Both the position numbers and the translations under genes were made by a program. From positions 71,369,299 to 71,433,298 of the forward strand of contig CM043952.1 of NCBI GenBank assembly GCA_014529385.2: 64,000 bases of DNA. Reading direction: 5' to 3'. Numbering within the stretch: the stretch's first letter is position 1; every line of letters starts with the position of its first letter. The stretch comes from Adiantum capillus-veneris. Taxonomy: Eukaryota > Streptophyta > Polypodiopsida > Polypodiales > Pteridaceae. The notes beneath the pieces are model-generated. The model had not been told where the DNA came from, made no database searches, and saw only the letters and a list, made by a program, of their open reading frames with translations. Below, in pieces: positions 22,501-33,234 of the stretch.

Positions 22501-25500
22501 GTACACCATCACTTGGTGGCTCATTGTACTATGTAACATTCATAGACGATGCGACTAGAAAAATATGGGTTTATGTCATGAAGAATAAATCCGATGTATT
22601 TTCCATATTTCAAAGGTGGAAAGCCTTTGTGGAGAATGAAACAGGTACCAAGGTTAAATGCCTCAGATCCGACAATGGAGGTGAATATTGCAGCCAAGCT
22701 TTTGAAAGATTTTGTGCTAGCAATGGAATTCAGAGGCAAAGGACAACCCCAAGGACACCTCAACAAAATGGGATTTCGAAAAGGATGAACAGGACAATCA
22801 TGGAACGAGCACGAAGCATGCGGCTACATGCAGGCCTACCGCTTGAACTTTGGGCGGAAGCTGTAAGTACGTCTGTGTACTTAATCAATCGGTCACCCTC
22901 AATGGCATTGGATGGGGGAGTTCCAGAAGAGGCATGGACAGGTAAACCGGTGAATTATGTATTTCTCAAAGTGTTTGGGTGTGAGGCTTTCATGCACATA
23001 GATAGAAGCCTAAGATCAAATCTAGATGCAAAGTCCAAAAAGTGTTTCTTCATTGGCTATGGAGAAGGAGACTTTGGGTATCGCCTATGGAATCCTGAAG
23101 ATGGTAAAATCTTAAGGAGTAGGGATGTAATTTTTAACGAACAAAATATGTACAAAGATTACTTGGAAAGAAAACAAACAAAAGAAACAGGTGATGAGTA
23201 CATGGAGCTTGAGGACGGTGAAGACTCAAGGACTGCAAACGGTGTCAATGTGCAACAACGTCAACCAAATGAGGAGCCTCAATCTATTCCCCGAAGATCT
23301 ACAAGAGCAAGTAGACCTCTAGAAAGGTTTGTTCCTTCCTTCAACCATCTCTTGATCTCAGATTCTGGAGAGCCGGAATCATATGAAGAAGCTATGCAAC
23401 ATGAATCCAAAGAAGAATGGACGAAGAGCATGCAAGTGGAGATGGACTCACTACATCGCAACCAAACATGGGAGTTGGTTGAGTTGCCTAAAGGTAAGCG
23501 GGCACTTCAAAAGAAATGGGTGTATAAGCTAAAGGAAGAAGAAGGTGGGAAGAAAAGGTACAAGTCTAGGCTTGTGGTAAAAGGTTTTTCTCAAAAGAAA
23601 GGTATTGACTTCAATGAAATATTTTCTCCTGTTGTAAAAATGAACTCAATTAGGCTTGTCTTAAGCCTTGTGGCTGCTCATGATCTAAATCTCGAGCAAA
23701 TGGATGTAAATACGGCATTCCCTCACGGTGACTTAGAGGAGGAAATCTACATGCTTCAACCAAAGGGGTATGAAGTAAAAGGTAGGGAGAAAATGGTTTG
23801 CAGATTAAAGAAGAGCTTGTATGGTTTAAAGCAAGCATCAAGACAATGGTACTTGAAGTTTGATGGATGGATGTTGGATCATGGATTCACAAGATGCAAC
23901 TTGGATCACTGCGTCTACACGAAGAATTTGGGAGATGGGAAATTCATCATCCTAATGTTGTATGTTGATGACATGTTGATTGCAAGTGCTAACATGCAGG
24001 ACATCAAAGACCTAAAAGAGGAGCTGTCCAAATCTTTTTCAATGAAAGATTTAGGTGCTGCAAAGAGGATACTTGGTATGAAAATATCAAGGGACAGGAC
24101 GAAGAAGACAATAAAGCTATCTCAAGAAGATTACATCAAGAAGGTACTAGAAAGGTTTGCAATGCAAAATGCAAAACCAGTTTCTACACCTTTGGCTGGT
24201 CATTTTAAACTAACGAAGGATATGTGTTCAAAGACACAAGAGGAGATAGCCTATATGTCTAAAGTTCCATATGCTGCAGCGGTAGGTTCTCTAATGTATG
24301 CTATGGTCTGGACAAGGCCAGACATTGCACATGCAGTGGGAGTTGTGAGTAGGTTCATGGACAACCCAGGTAAAGAGCATTGGCAAGCTGTGAAGTGGAT
24401 ACTTAGGTATCTAAAAGGGACAACAACAAATGCTTTGTATTTTGGAGGAACTGATATTTTTCTAGAAGGGTATGCTGATGCAGATATGGCAGGTGACAAA
24501 GATACTCGAAGGAGCACTACTGGCTATGTGTTCACGGTTGGAGGCACAGCAGTAAGCTGGGCTTCAAAGCTGCAGAAAGTGGTTTCACTTTCTACCACGG
24601 AAGCAGAGTATGTAGCAATGACGGAGGCAAGCAAAGAAATTTTGTGGCTTCACAGATTCTTATAAGAGCTTGGATTCAAACAAGACAATTGTGTCTTGTA
24701 CACTGATAGCCAAAGCGCTATCCATCTTGCGAAGAACTCAGCCTTTCATTCAAGGACAAAGCACATTGAGGTGAGATATCACTTCATACGCACTCTTTTG
24801 GAAGAGGGACAACGAAAGCTAGGAAAGGTGCATACAAGTGAAAATCCTGCAGACATGTTTACAAAGGTGGTCAACAAGGAGAAGTTGAGTTTTTGCTCAT
24901 CTTCAATCGGCATTCAAGGATAAGAGGCCAGAATGGAAAGCAATCACAAGTTTGGTTTGGAGATCAGTCTCCAAGTGGGAGATTGTTAAGTATGGAGCCT
25001 GATTTACCCTTGTAATTTTTTGTGGTAAAAGCGCACATTTGTAAGGCCCCCATTATGAGGAGAAGCCATCGTGCGTGAAGGAAAATCACTCACCGGAAAC
25101 CAAAATTTTCACGGACAAGAATCAGGAGCAACTTTAAAGGCCTCGGGGGCCTCCGTCCCCGATACTTTTTTTTCGCCGGAATATTATGGCCAGACAGCGG
25201 CCGGAAAGTGGTCGGAAAACAACCGGTCGGTTGGCCGTTGGCCGGTAGTCAATGGCCGATGGCTGGTGGTCGGAAGTCAATGGCCGGTGGCCGGTGGTCG
25301 GAAGTCAATGGCTGGTGGCCGGTGGCCGAATTCAATGGCCGGTGGCCGAATTCAAAAGCGGACTTGTCTTCTCAAGGGCGGCCACACATGGGCGGATTGG
25401 AGGGTCCGATTTGGACTTATTCGCACAAGGGCGGCTACACATGGCTGCCTCTCATAAGACAGGGCAGCCCTTTTGGCCTATAAAAGGAGGCCATTTCTAC

Positions 25501-26302
25501 ACACATTTTATAGTGTGTGAAGTTGATGCAACAAGGTGAGTGTGAGGTGGTGAGAGTGAAGCAAGGCGGGAGCTCCATTAAGGGTATAATCCCTTTGTAA
25601 ACTACTTCTTATTTTGAAGTACTAAAGCCATTGAGTGGCTGCTTTCCCATGGACGTAGCCCACATTGGGTGAACCACGTATATCGTGTGTACTCTCTCTC
25701 TCTCTCTCTCTCTACTCTATAATTTCGTGTATATAAATCTCTCTCTCTCCATTAAGTAATCTACTCAATTATCTATTTAGCTACGTCTTATTTCCTAACA
25801 ATGTCAGTATCCTCATCCTCTGCGTCAAGGGAGGCACACTCTGAAAGTGGGGACTCTGTTCCCCCACCACTACCAAAACATGCAAAACCACAAGATCCGA
25901 GCTGCCGCGTTGTCTCTCACAGTGCTTGCTGCCCTGAGACAAGCGTCATTGCGTGTTGTCAGAGGAAGTCCGTCGACGATATTCTGGCGAAGCCGGAGTG
26001 GCATAGGACCTTGTGATGCCATGGGAGTAGGACCTTGCGATGGAATAGGAGTAGGATGATAGGAAGGGAGAGTAGAGGGAGGTGCCGTTGGTGCGAGGCT
26101 CTGTAGGTAAGGAGTTCCTCCCTGACTCCCACATGGTGTAGTCTGCGAAGAAATGCGGTAGGTCATAAGCTGCTGCGGAGTGTAGCGGCCAAACAAATCC
26201 TCCGTCTAATGGAGGTACTGCTCTCGTAAAGAGATAGCCCGCTATAAGTCGAGATCTACGACCGGTGGAGGAATCTAAGAAGGACAGGTGTAGGATGGCC
26301 AT
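19516..26302 (-). pseudogene. TnpA/Transposase_24-like gene of CACTA-F2, disrupted
   Basis: The likely start is the ATG at 26300-26302, directly behind the acceptor TTATTTGTAG, the same arrangement as gene 2 of CACTA-3. A Pro/Thr-rich N-terminal part (TPCGSQGGTPYLQSL) and an acidic stretch run into the Copia insertion at about 25805. Left of it (20223-19741) come HGRYYRVKYGGEVDFGTTPG, DHRFSQQWLEGYIKTF and PTHYCSGGKGAWKDKY, the last echoing GSSHHLGSGGWASF of the other family. The donor is TAT|GTAAGA at 19740. A further exon, 19516-19659, reads RPTREMVKYRERHTKLDTW and REQFDAAVG. Two stops and at least one frameshift are present besides the insertion. Confidence 0.55.
20224..25800 (+). mobile_element. 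young, near-complete Ty1/Copia retrotransposon
   Basis: Fossil or near-fossil LTR element of 5.6 kb. LTRs are 20224-20968 (745 bp) and 24984-25800 (817 bp), both TGTTAAGTATGG to TTTCCTAACA. The right one carries extra sequence of about 50 bp and one more unit of a short ggccggtggccgaattcaa repeat. A 5-bp duplication atgtc flanks it (20219-20223, 25801-25805). The primer site TGGTATCAGAGC (initiator tRNA-Met) lies at about 20971, with a polypurine run just before the right LTR. Gag with a CX2CX4HX4C knuckle lies at about 21.0-21.8 kb. Pol lies at about 21.8-24.9 kb in Copia order: protease, integrase, reverse transcriptase (YVDDML), RNase H. LTRs differ at about 13 sites in 740, under 2 percent, so it is young. 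It looks nearly whole, with about three breaks. Confidence 0.92.
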
Positions 26303-26340
26303 GCCTACAAATAACAAAAAAAAAACAACAATGACACTCA

Positions 26341-27061
26341 TGGTTTATGGTTAACAATGAAGAAACATTATTTATTTCTTTGCTTGTTCTCACCGACTCA
26401 AAACTCGGGTCCACTAGAGGCGATGTCCACCCCGGGTGGGAGGCCACCTGAGATGTGAACCAACCAAAAGAAGAACTAACTGGCTACTCCTCACCAGTTG
26501 GTCTCTCGTGTGACATCTACATTACAAAGAGCAATATAAGATTAATCTTTCCACCCTATTCACTCATCTATAAATACGTACACAAGTATATAAGCACACA
26601 AACACGTAGATACATAAACATACTAGTAGACCTAAGTAGATGCTAGTAGTGCCAAAGGTCAACTGCACCTCTTTAGATATCATTGCAGTCTCAACCGTGG
26701 TAAAACCAAAGGTACGTTGCGGTAATCCATGCATGAGTGAATCAATGACCATAACGCCACGATTTAAAGGGGACTATAACCTAGAGGAAGCGTCTAACCT
26801 TCGGGTGCGATTCTCCCGTACTTAGTGTGTACATACATGCACAAATAGATAAATATGTACACACATATATATGTTAAGGTTTTAAATGTAGCCATCGTTT
26901 TATGCTGACTACATCTAGATTCAACGTTTAAGTGATCAATTGATCGTAACGTTACAATTCTAATGTAATGCAATAAGTAATTCTATTTCTCTCACTGAGT
27001 TTTTCTCTCTCTATCCCTCTCGCTCTCCCCTTCTTGGTCGTGCAGTTGAACTACGACGCGG
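26341..27061. other. no gene recognised
   Basis: AT-rich DNA with ACAC/TATA-type simple stretches (26560-26640, 26830-26870). A branch-site and polypyrimidine-rich acceptor (ttcttggtcgtgcag, ending 27045) stands before the HSP70-like piece. Confidence 0.5.
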
Positions 27062-27412
27062 ATGCTCCATCCGAGAGTCATGTCTGCTCCTCTATGTAAA
27101 GCAAGTAATCCTAGAGATGAGAATCCAAACATGGACAACATATTCTACCGAGGCATGGAGGTCTCGGCTAAGGTCATGGTGGATTTGGACTTGGGTACCA
27201 CTTTTTCGAGCTTCGCGTACGTCTACAAGAGCGACCCCAGGGACATCCACCATGTCCTGGATTGGCCTCACAAACTGAGGCAGCCGCTTCATCCCGTTAT
27301 TGCAAAACACAGACCAGCATGTTTTACAAGTGGAACCCCTTGTCTTCTACCTACACCCTCCAAGCTTGGGGATGGGCTGCCCTTCGCTGAACAAAGCGTC
27401 CTCGCCTTGAAG
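27062..27412 (+). pseudogene. broken exon of an HSP70-like (HSPA12-type) ATPase
   Basis: From the ATG at 27062 the reading leads into VMVDLDLGTTFSSFAYVYKS, which is the phosphate-1 loop (D-x-G-T-T) and first strands of the actin-like ATPase fold, then DIHHVLDWPHK. After about 27295 the similarity continues one frame over (YCKTQTSMFYKWNP, then YTLQAWGWAA), so a one-base shift has occurred. A TGA follows in that frame. The exon ends at a good donor, TTGAAG|GTAATA (27413). An acceptor ends at 27045. HSPA12-type proteins with the DWP-YCKTPT-YY layout are known from plants, fungi and animals. No further exons are seen: the polypyrimidine tract begins 70 bp on. It is a fragment of a host gene, possibly carried here by a transposon. 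Confidence 0.6.
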
Positions 27413-27480
27413 GTAATATTGGTGCTGGTTGCTAAGGTATCCCTCTAGAGCCCAATTTTCATCTCCTTAACTTCTTTGTC

Positions 27481-27557
27481 TCTCTCCCACTTTCCCCTCT
27501 TTTTATCTCTCTCCCTATGTCTCTCTTTTTTCCTCTTTCCCTATCTCTTTCTATTCC

Positions 27558-27610
<53 letters not shown>

Positions 27611-27733
27611 ATTTCTCTCCCTTTCTATCTACTCTAGCTCTCTCTTTCCCTATCTCGATCTCTACTCTCTCTCTTTCCCTATTTCTCTCCTTCTCTATCT
27701 ACTCTCTCACTTTCTCTATCTCCCTCTCTCTCT

Positions 27734-27799
<66 letters not shown>

Positions 27800-27920
27800 T
27801 TTTCTGTCTTTCTCTCCCTCTTTCCCTCTCTCCCTCTATCTCCCCCTCTTTCCATCTCTCTCTCTCTTTCTCCCTCTCCCCCCCCCGCTCTCTCTCTCTC
27901 TCCCTCCCTCTATCTACTTT
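27481..27920. repeat. polypyrimidine (CT-rich) tract, left piece
   Basis: Imperfect (CT)n with CCCT, TTTC and TAT interruptions, ending tctacttt at the CACTA-2 terminus. The same composition resumes at 39222 on the far side of CACTA-2. The long Ser/Leu-rich open frames in it are by-products of CT repeats. Confidence 0.9.
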
Positions 27921-28158
27921 CACTACAAGAGGTTGTGTGCTCTTGTGACGCTGTTAGCGACGGAAATACATTGGGTTTTTATAACCCCCGGCGTCGCTAA
28001 AACCGTCGCTAAGAGCGTCGCTATATGCGTCGCTATAAGCGTCGCTATATAGCGACGCCTATAGCGACGTTTACACAGATGACTATAGCGACGCTTATAG
28101 CGACGCTATAGAGCCATAAATAGCGACGCTTATAGCGACACCCGAGAGATTTTTTTTT

Positions 28159-28187
28159 GGTGGCAGGGCATTGAATGCCCTGCCACC
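28159..28187. repeat. 14-1-14 palindrome inside the left end of CACTA-2
   Basis: ggtggcagggcatt and aatgccctgccacc are exact inverted repeats around one base. CACTA-3 has the same at about 44374-44402 with one arm change. It lies between the subterminal array and the 3' end of gene 2 and could act in transcript end formation. That role is a guess. Confidence 0.85.
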
Positions 28188-28505
28188 CATCAACCATATT
28201 GTACTTGATTCACTTTTTTAAAAAAGTGCAAAGATAGATAATAGACCCAAAATAATCACCCACAAGACGCATTGTTTGCAAAATTGACAATTGTACACAT
28301 CAGAGGCAAAATGAATTGATTGGCAAATGTAATAATGACAATTGTACAACATCATAGGCATAAAGAATTGATTGGCAAAAGGAACTGCGGTGACAAATGT
28401 AATAATATACATGGTTCAAAAAGACGTATAAAATCCGTCGCTTGATACATAAGCTATGAGAAACCCTAAACTAATGCTATCTAGCTACGGCTAAACTGAC
28501 GTCGT
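28188..28505. other. non-coding 3' region of CACTA-2
   Basis: AT-rich DNA with a near-repeat of attgacaattgtacacatca and attgattggcaaatgtaata (28284-28400). No gene. It corresponds to 44404-44750 in CACTA-3 and 8185-8580 in CACTA-1. Confidence 0.7.
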
Positions 28506-29270
28506 CTAATCAGACGTCTCATCGCGTCCAAGCGGCGTATCTGTCGGATTCTGCAAAAAAGACAATAAGACAGCTTTCAGTAAGTATAAACATATAACGA
28601 CATTTATAAAACAAAACAAAAAATAAAAAAGAGTAAACCCTAATACTAACCATGCCGCCGCGAGAATTGAGAATGTCCATCAGGGCGTTTAAGCCCTTCC
28701 TGCCTGCGTACTCGCGCTCGTACGGTGTGCGATCACGTCCTGTCATCGACCACTGTCAAAACATATAAAGATTTCATTATGTTAGAACTAAAAAACTCAT
28801 AAACCCTAAACTATCGAACATGCATAAAGAGCAATGTGAAAAGACTTACAAAATCGGCCTCAAATGATGCCCATCCACCGCTCCCCAAGTGGTGCGAGCT
28901 CCCTGCCTCTACTCGCGCTCTGGCTGCATCCTTTTGTTGCTTCCACTTGTCGGGATTCTCGCGCGCTGCTTTCTTCGCATTCTTCCAATCTTCTTTGGCC
29001 AACCAATCTGGCCTGTTCCACCCATTCTTGATTGCTTTTTGCACTTCGAAACGCTTGTGTTTGCAGTATTCGCGCATTCGAATCTTCATCAGGTCTTCAT
29101 TGAAGCGCTGATCCCGTGTTGGAACGGGAAACTCATCATGAAGTATGCTGATGACTCTGTTTTTTAAATCACTTGGTACTTCACTCCATTTGTTTAGTAT
29201 GTAGTGTCTAAACAGCTGGGAGCAAAGACCACGCATGCGCGAGATCACCTTCTTGCCGTCATCATCCTCT
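28506..29270 (-). pseudogene. 3' part of the TnpA-like Transposase_24 gene (gene 2) of CACTA-2
   Basis: Exon 1 remnant (28850 to about 29270): KKVISRMRGLCSQLFRHYIL, FNEDLMKIRMREYCKHKR, LAKEDWKNAKKAARENPDKW, GSSHHLGSGGWASFEADF, then donor TTTT|GTAAGTC. Exon 2 (28651-28752): MTGRDRTPYEREYAGRKGLN, donor ATG|GTTAGT. Exon 3 (28506-28550): NPTDTPLGRDETSD and TAG. The pattern fits Transposase_24 (PF03004), TnpA-like proteins that bind subterminal repeats in En/Spm. The N-terminal half is lost by the deletion that fuses it to gene 1. The kept exons are open, including GAG where CACTA-3 has a stop. Confidence 0.75.
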
Positions 29271-32200
29271 GTTTCATTTTGTAGCTCCTCTGCATGCACC
29301 CCATATAGAGTAGTAGCATCTTGATGCTCGTCTGGCACCACCGCAGCGGCTTCTGATTGAGCATCTTCTCTGATCTCCTCCATTGATGTCGTTGTGATTG
29401 GCATATGGTAGCCTTCATACGTCCTTGCACTACGAGGGCTACCTCTATGACGTACCACCAGTTTGATGTAGACTTTGTAGAATGAAATATTACCTGCCAG
29501 AGCCACATAACTTACATGAGAGCTTTCAAGCACATAACTTGTAAAAGGGGGATGTTAACTATTTATATACTTACTTGTTCACAATGCTCGGGTAGTACGA
29601 AAGTGTCTCTTAGGTCAGTCCATTTCTTAGTAGAATCCACCTCAAGAAAATCAGACTCTCCTCTACGCATAGTAGCGTTGCGACCCTCCATGGTTATCTT
29701 GAACCATTGCACGTCAAACAAGTCGACAAAAAATCCTCTGTAATCGATCCTCAAAATCTCTTGCAGCGTGCCGAAGTAAGTGAGTTCCGCTACCACAGGA
29801 TCTGCATCAGAGGAACGTCGTCGACTAGACTGTTCAAATTTTGCCATGATTCCACAATCTTGAGTAAAACGCTTTTTGTCGATTCATTCCACCCTAAAAT
29901 GTCGACCTTTACACCATGCTGCTGTGTATGACTTATACTACAACGAACAAAGATTATGAGTGGCCGTTCAAACGTTTAGAAATAAATTCACTAGCTAGTC
30001 GTACATTGCAAACTTACCTTGGTCGCGCAACCGCGAGAGTACTCCCACTCTTCTTCAGTCACTTTTTCACCGCATTTTTGTGCGCTTTTCAATTGGTTGT
30101 GCAACCATCTTAAGCTCATGAAGGTTGGTAGGCTCTCCAGACCCGTCGGATAGTGCATTGGTGGTCGTCTTTCCCGTCTCCACTCGATTCGTGCCCTTTG
30201 TCGCTCTTGCTTTGCATCCTCATATTGTGAAATCCACTTTTGCATCACTGGATTGTGAAGCATGCAAAATCGGTTGATTTTAGCCTCTAGATCTTCCGTC
30301 ACCTTCTTCTCAACACCAAGATTGCACATGAAAATCCCAGATATGCGCTCATCATCTATGGTTCTCCATAGCGTGTCCCGGGATTTATCAAATCCGTCTA
30401 GCCACTCTTCAATGTACACTAGGGACTCTGATACCAACCAACCTTCTGCCATGCTACCCTCCGGATGTGCCTTTTGACGCACATATCCCTTAAGCGTTTT
30501 CATGAAACGCTCTAAGAAGAACATCCATCTGGAATGAACTGTGCCAACTATTTCCACCTCATCAACTCTGTGAACAAGAAGATGCACCTGAATGGTTAGC
30601 ATGGTAGTAGGAAAATGTTTCTCAAACATGCACACAAGCTCCGCAGCATTTAGTTTGGCAAATGGTATGGAGTCTACGTTGATCTCCTTTTGTGAGATCC
30701 ATTGCACCAGCTTTGCAAGTTTGTAGATTGTGTTACGGATGTCGAGAGACAAACATCCCTCAATGGCAACCGGTAAAATAAACTGTATAGTATGTGCAGC
30801 AATGATATTAAAGTCCACATTTTATGCAATGATATTAAAGACCACTATGAACGTACCTGACACATTTTATGCCAATCGTGTGACTTCAAACCGGTAAGCT
30901 TTCCTTCTTTAGTAAAACACGTTTGGAGCGAGTGCATTACGCCAGTGGGGGTCCGCAAAGATCGAATGGCCTCTTTTACTTTGCGTTCTTGGGCTCCTGT
31001 GAAAATCCATGGTGCTTTAGGGAGTTTTATCGATCCATCAGACGCTGTTTGCGGCCAATATTGCTCCATACGATCCACATTTCTAAGGTCAACTCTGGCT
31101 CCCAAAGTATCTTTCTTGCCGGTCAAATGGTCCCATAGTAGATTACCCACATTCTTGAATATGTGCATTGGATCGAGCAAGTGATTGATCATGAGTCGGG
31201 GCCAGTATGGTAACTCGTACCATAGAGATAGTCTCTTCATCCCTGGAGGCAATCCGTCATCGCACATCTCCTTCTGCTCTAACCATGCTTGTGCAGACAT
31301 CCTTGGTGGCTCTCTTCCCAAAAAGCCATCGCGTAACACATGATTCTCTGGAAGATACGCTTGATGACCTTCGTAGATTTGCTTCTTCAGTGAGGGCGCC
31401 CTACGTGCATTCAGTCTAGGTCCAGATGTGACACATGCTCTGTATCCGCTTGTTTGAAGCCCTGCATGTATACACATGATAATAGATCAACTATGGCAAA
31501 AAAAAAGATTTACAGTGTCTGAGTGAGGAGTGTCAATAGATCACCTGAGCATTCTGTTAGCCTCGGATAGTCATGCATGGTCCACATAAGAATGCCTCTG
31601 ATCAAAGCATTCCGTCGTCCTGTGTGTCGGCTCATATCCACCACCTCTATGCCAATCCACAATTGTTGTAGCTCTTCCAATAGTGGACGAAGATACACAT
31701 CCATATTCTCCACTTTATATCGCCTTGGCACAATCAAGCTTAGCCATAGGTGCCCCTTCTTCGTAGTCAACCACGGGGGAATGTTGTAGTTGACGATGAC
31801 AACGGGCCATACACTGTAAGATGTTGATCTTTGACCAAATGGATTCACGCCAACTATAGCCAGGCCTAAGCGCAAATTTCGAGCTTCCTTGGCAAAATCC
31901 GACCATGTTCCATCTATATGTTTCCAGGCTGCGCAATCTGCAAGAATTCGTAGCACACCATCCGAAGATTTATTCTCCTCATGCCATGATGCTAGGGCGG
32001 CCATGGACTTACATTCGAAGAAATGCTTGATGCGAGGAAGCAGAGGAAAATGTCGCAAAACCTTTTGTGGAATTTTTGCCCCGTGGAGATCTACTCGATA
32101 TCTTTCGGAATCACATTTCGGACACTTCTCCATGTCTGTGTATTCCCCTATGAAAAGAATGCAGTCATTAGGACAAGCGTGGATAGAATTGTAATCCATC

Positions 32201-32913
32201 CCCAAGTTTCGCAAAATCTTTCTTGCTTCATCTCGGGAATCTGGCATCACATTGTCAGCTGGTAGTATGTGCTCTTTCAGCAATCTACACAACATAAAAA
32301 TATGATACAGTCGTGTAAAAATCTATCAGATCATTGTACATTTAGAGTTCTATTAAAGTAAACTAATTGTAATAGATCACCTGAAAAGCGCTGTGACGCT
32401 AGTGTCACTCCATCCAAACTTTGCCTGCATGTTGAGAAGAACCAGGAGTGCTTTCAATCTAGACATACGTGCTCCATTATACAATGGCGTATCGGCTTCA
32501 CTTTTCATATCATCATAGATAAGCCTTTCTGAATCCATGATCGTCTCGATCATTTCATCAATCTCGGGCTCAAACATTGCCTCGTTGGGAATGTGCTCTG
32601 CATGATCATCCCCCGAGCTGTCTGAGGCTACATCTTGTGGCCTCACATATGCTGCTTGACCAAAGCGCCTGCGAACACGTCTATTGGGTTGCAAGATTGC
32701 TGCTTGTTGGCCAGCGTCAGAGTCCGACGAGTTATAATTGGCAACAACTCGATCTATAATAGATGGATCGAACTCGCCAAATTCGCGAACGTGCTGCAAA
32801 GAAACACGTCTTGTCCGTCGCACAGCATGCTTGCATTGATTACAAGGACATAAGACCCTCGTTGAGAGATAGGTGTTTCGGTTGGACGGTCCCACATCCT
32901 CGTCGCTACTCAT
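29271..32913 (-). pseudogene. TNP2/TnpD-like CACTA transposase (gene 1) of CACTA-2
   Basis: Six exons read from splice signals and matching phases: A 32381-32913 (start MSSDEDVGPSNRN), B 31545-32284, C 30857-31461, D 30018-30782, E 29575-29937, F from 29493 to the deletion. B carries the zinc motif CPKCDSERYRVDLHG. B and C carry Transposase_21 blocks (NPFGQRSTSYSVW, NYNIPPWLTTKKGH, LMWTMHDYPRLTECSG, LLDPMHIFKNVGNLLWDHL). D is DUF4218-like (ILPVAIEGCLSL, FLERFMKTLKGYVRQKAHPE). E and F are DUF4216-like (YFGTLQEILRIDYRGFFVDL, then STSNWWYVIEV). Each donor is CAG|GT, AAG|GT or CAA|GTAAGT. Exons A-D are fully open. E has one TGA where CACTA-3 reads CGG, F has a one-base shift, and the C-terminus is deleted. 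It is nearly whole but cannot make full-length protein. Confidence 0.85.
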
Positions 32914-32975
32914 AATGAGGATAAAAAACTTATAACCTGGACAACAAATTTAATATTCTATTGGCATTCTTCGTC

Positions 32976-33009
<34 letters not shown>

Positions 33010-33234
33010 GCAGCCGTTTTTTAACCTAGTAGACAGCAGTCCACTCTTTTGATCATAACTTCTTCATCCGAACTCTGATTTGGGTGATCTATAGCCTCAA
33101 TCGAAGAGCACGAAGTCCTCTACGCATTGATGTAAAGACAGAAATTTTCAGAGTTATGGAAGGCATTTCTGTAGCAGCATTTCCGAAGTAAACAGGTTCA
33201 ACAAAATTGATTCTCATCTCCTATATTACATACA

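Larger units (their letters stand above)
19009..26340 (-). mobile_element. part of a second CACTA-like family (CACTA-F2), split by Copia
   Basis: CACTATAAGAGG at 19009 resembles a CACTA terminus (CACTACAAGAGG in the other family). It is followed by subterminal GC-rich motifs (ccgcta, gcggtaa, attaccgc types) to about 19205, then a long hairpin. A minus-strand gene of the TnpA/Transposase_24 type follows, interrupted by the Copia element 20224-25800. I could not find the opposite terminus right of 26340, so the right border is only the last recognisable coding sequence. Confidence 0.55.
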
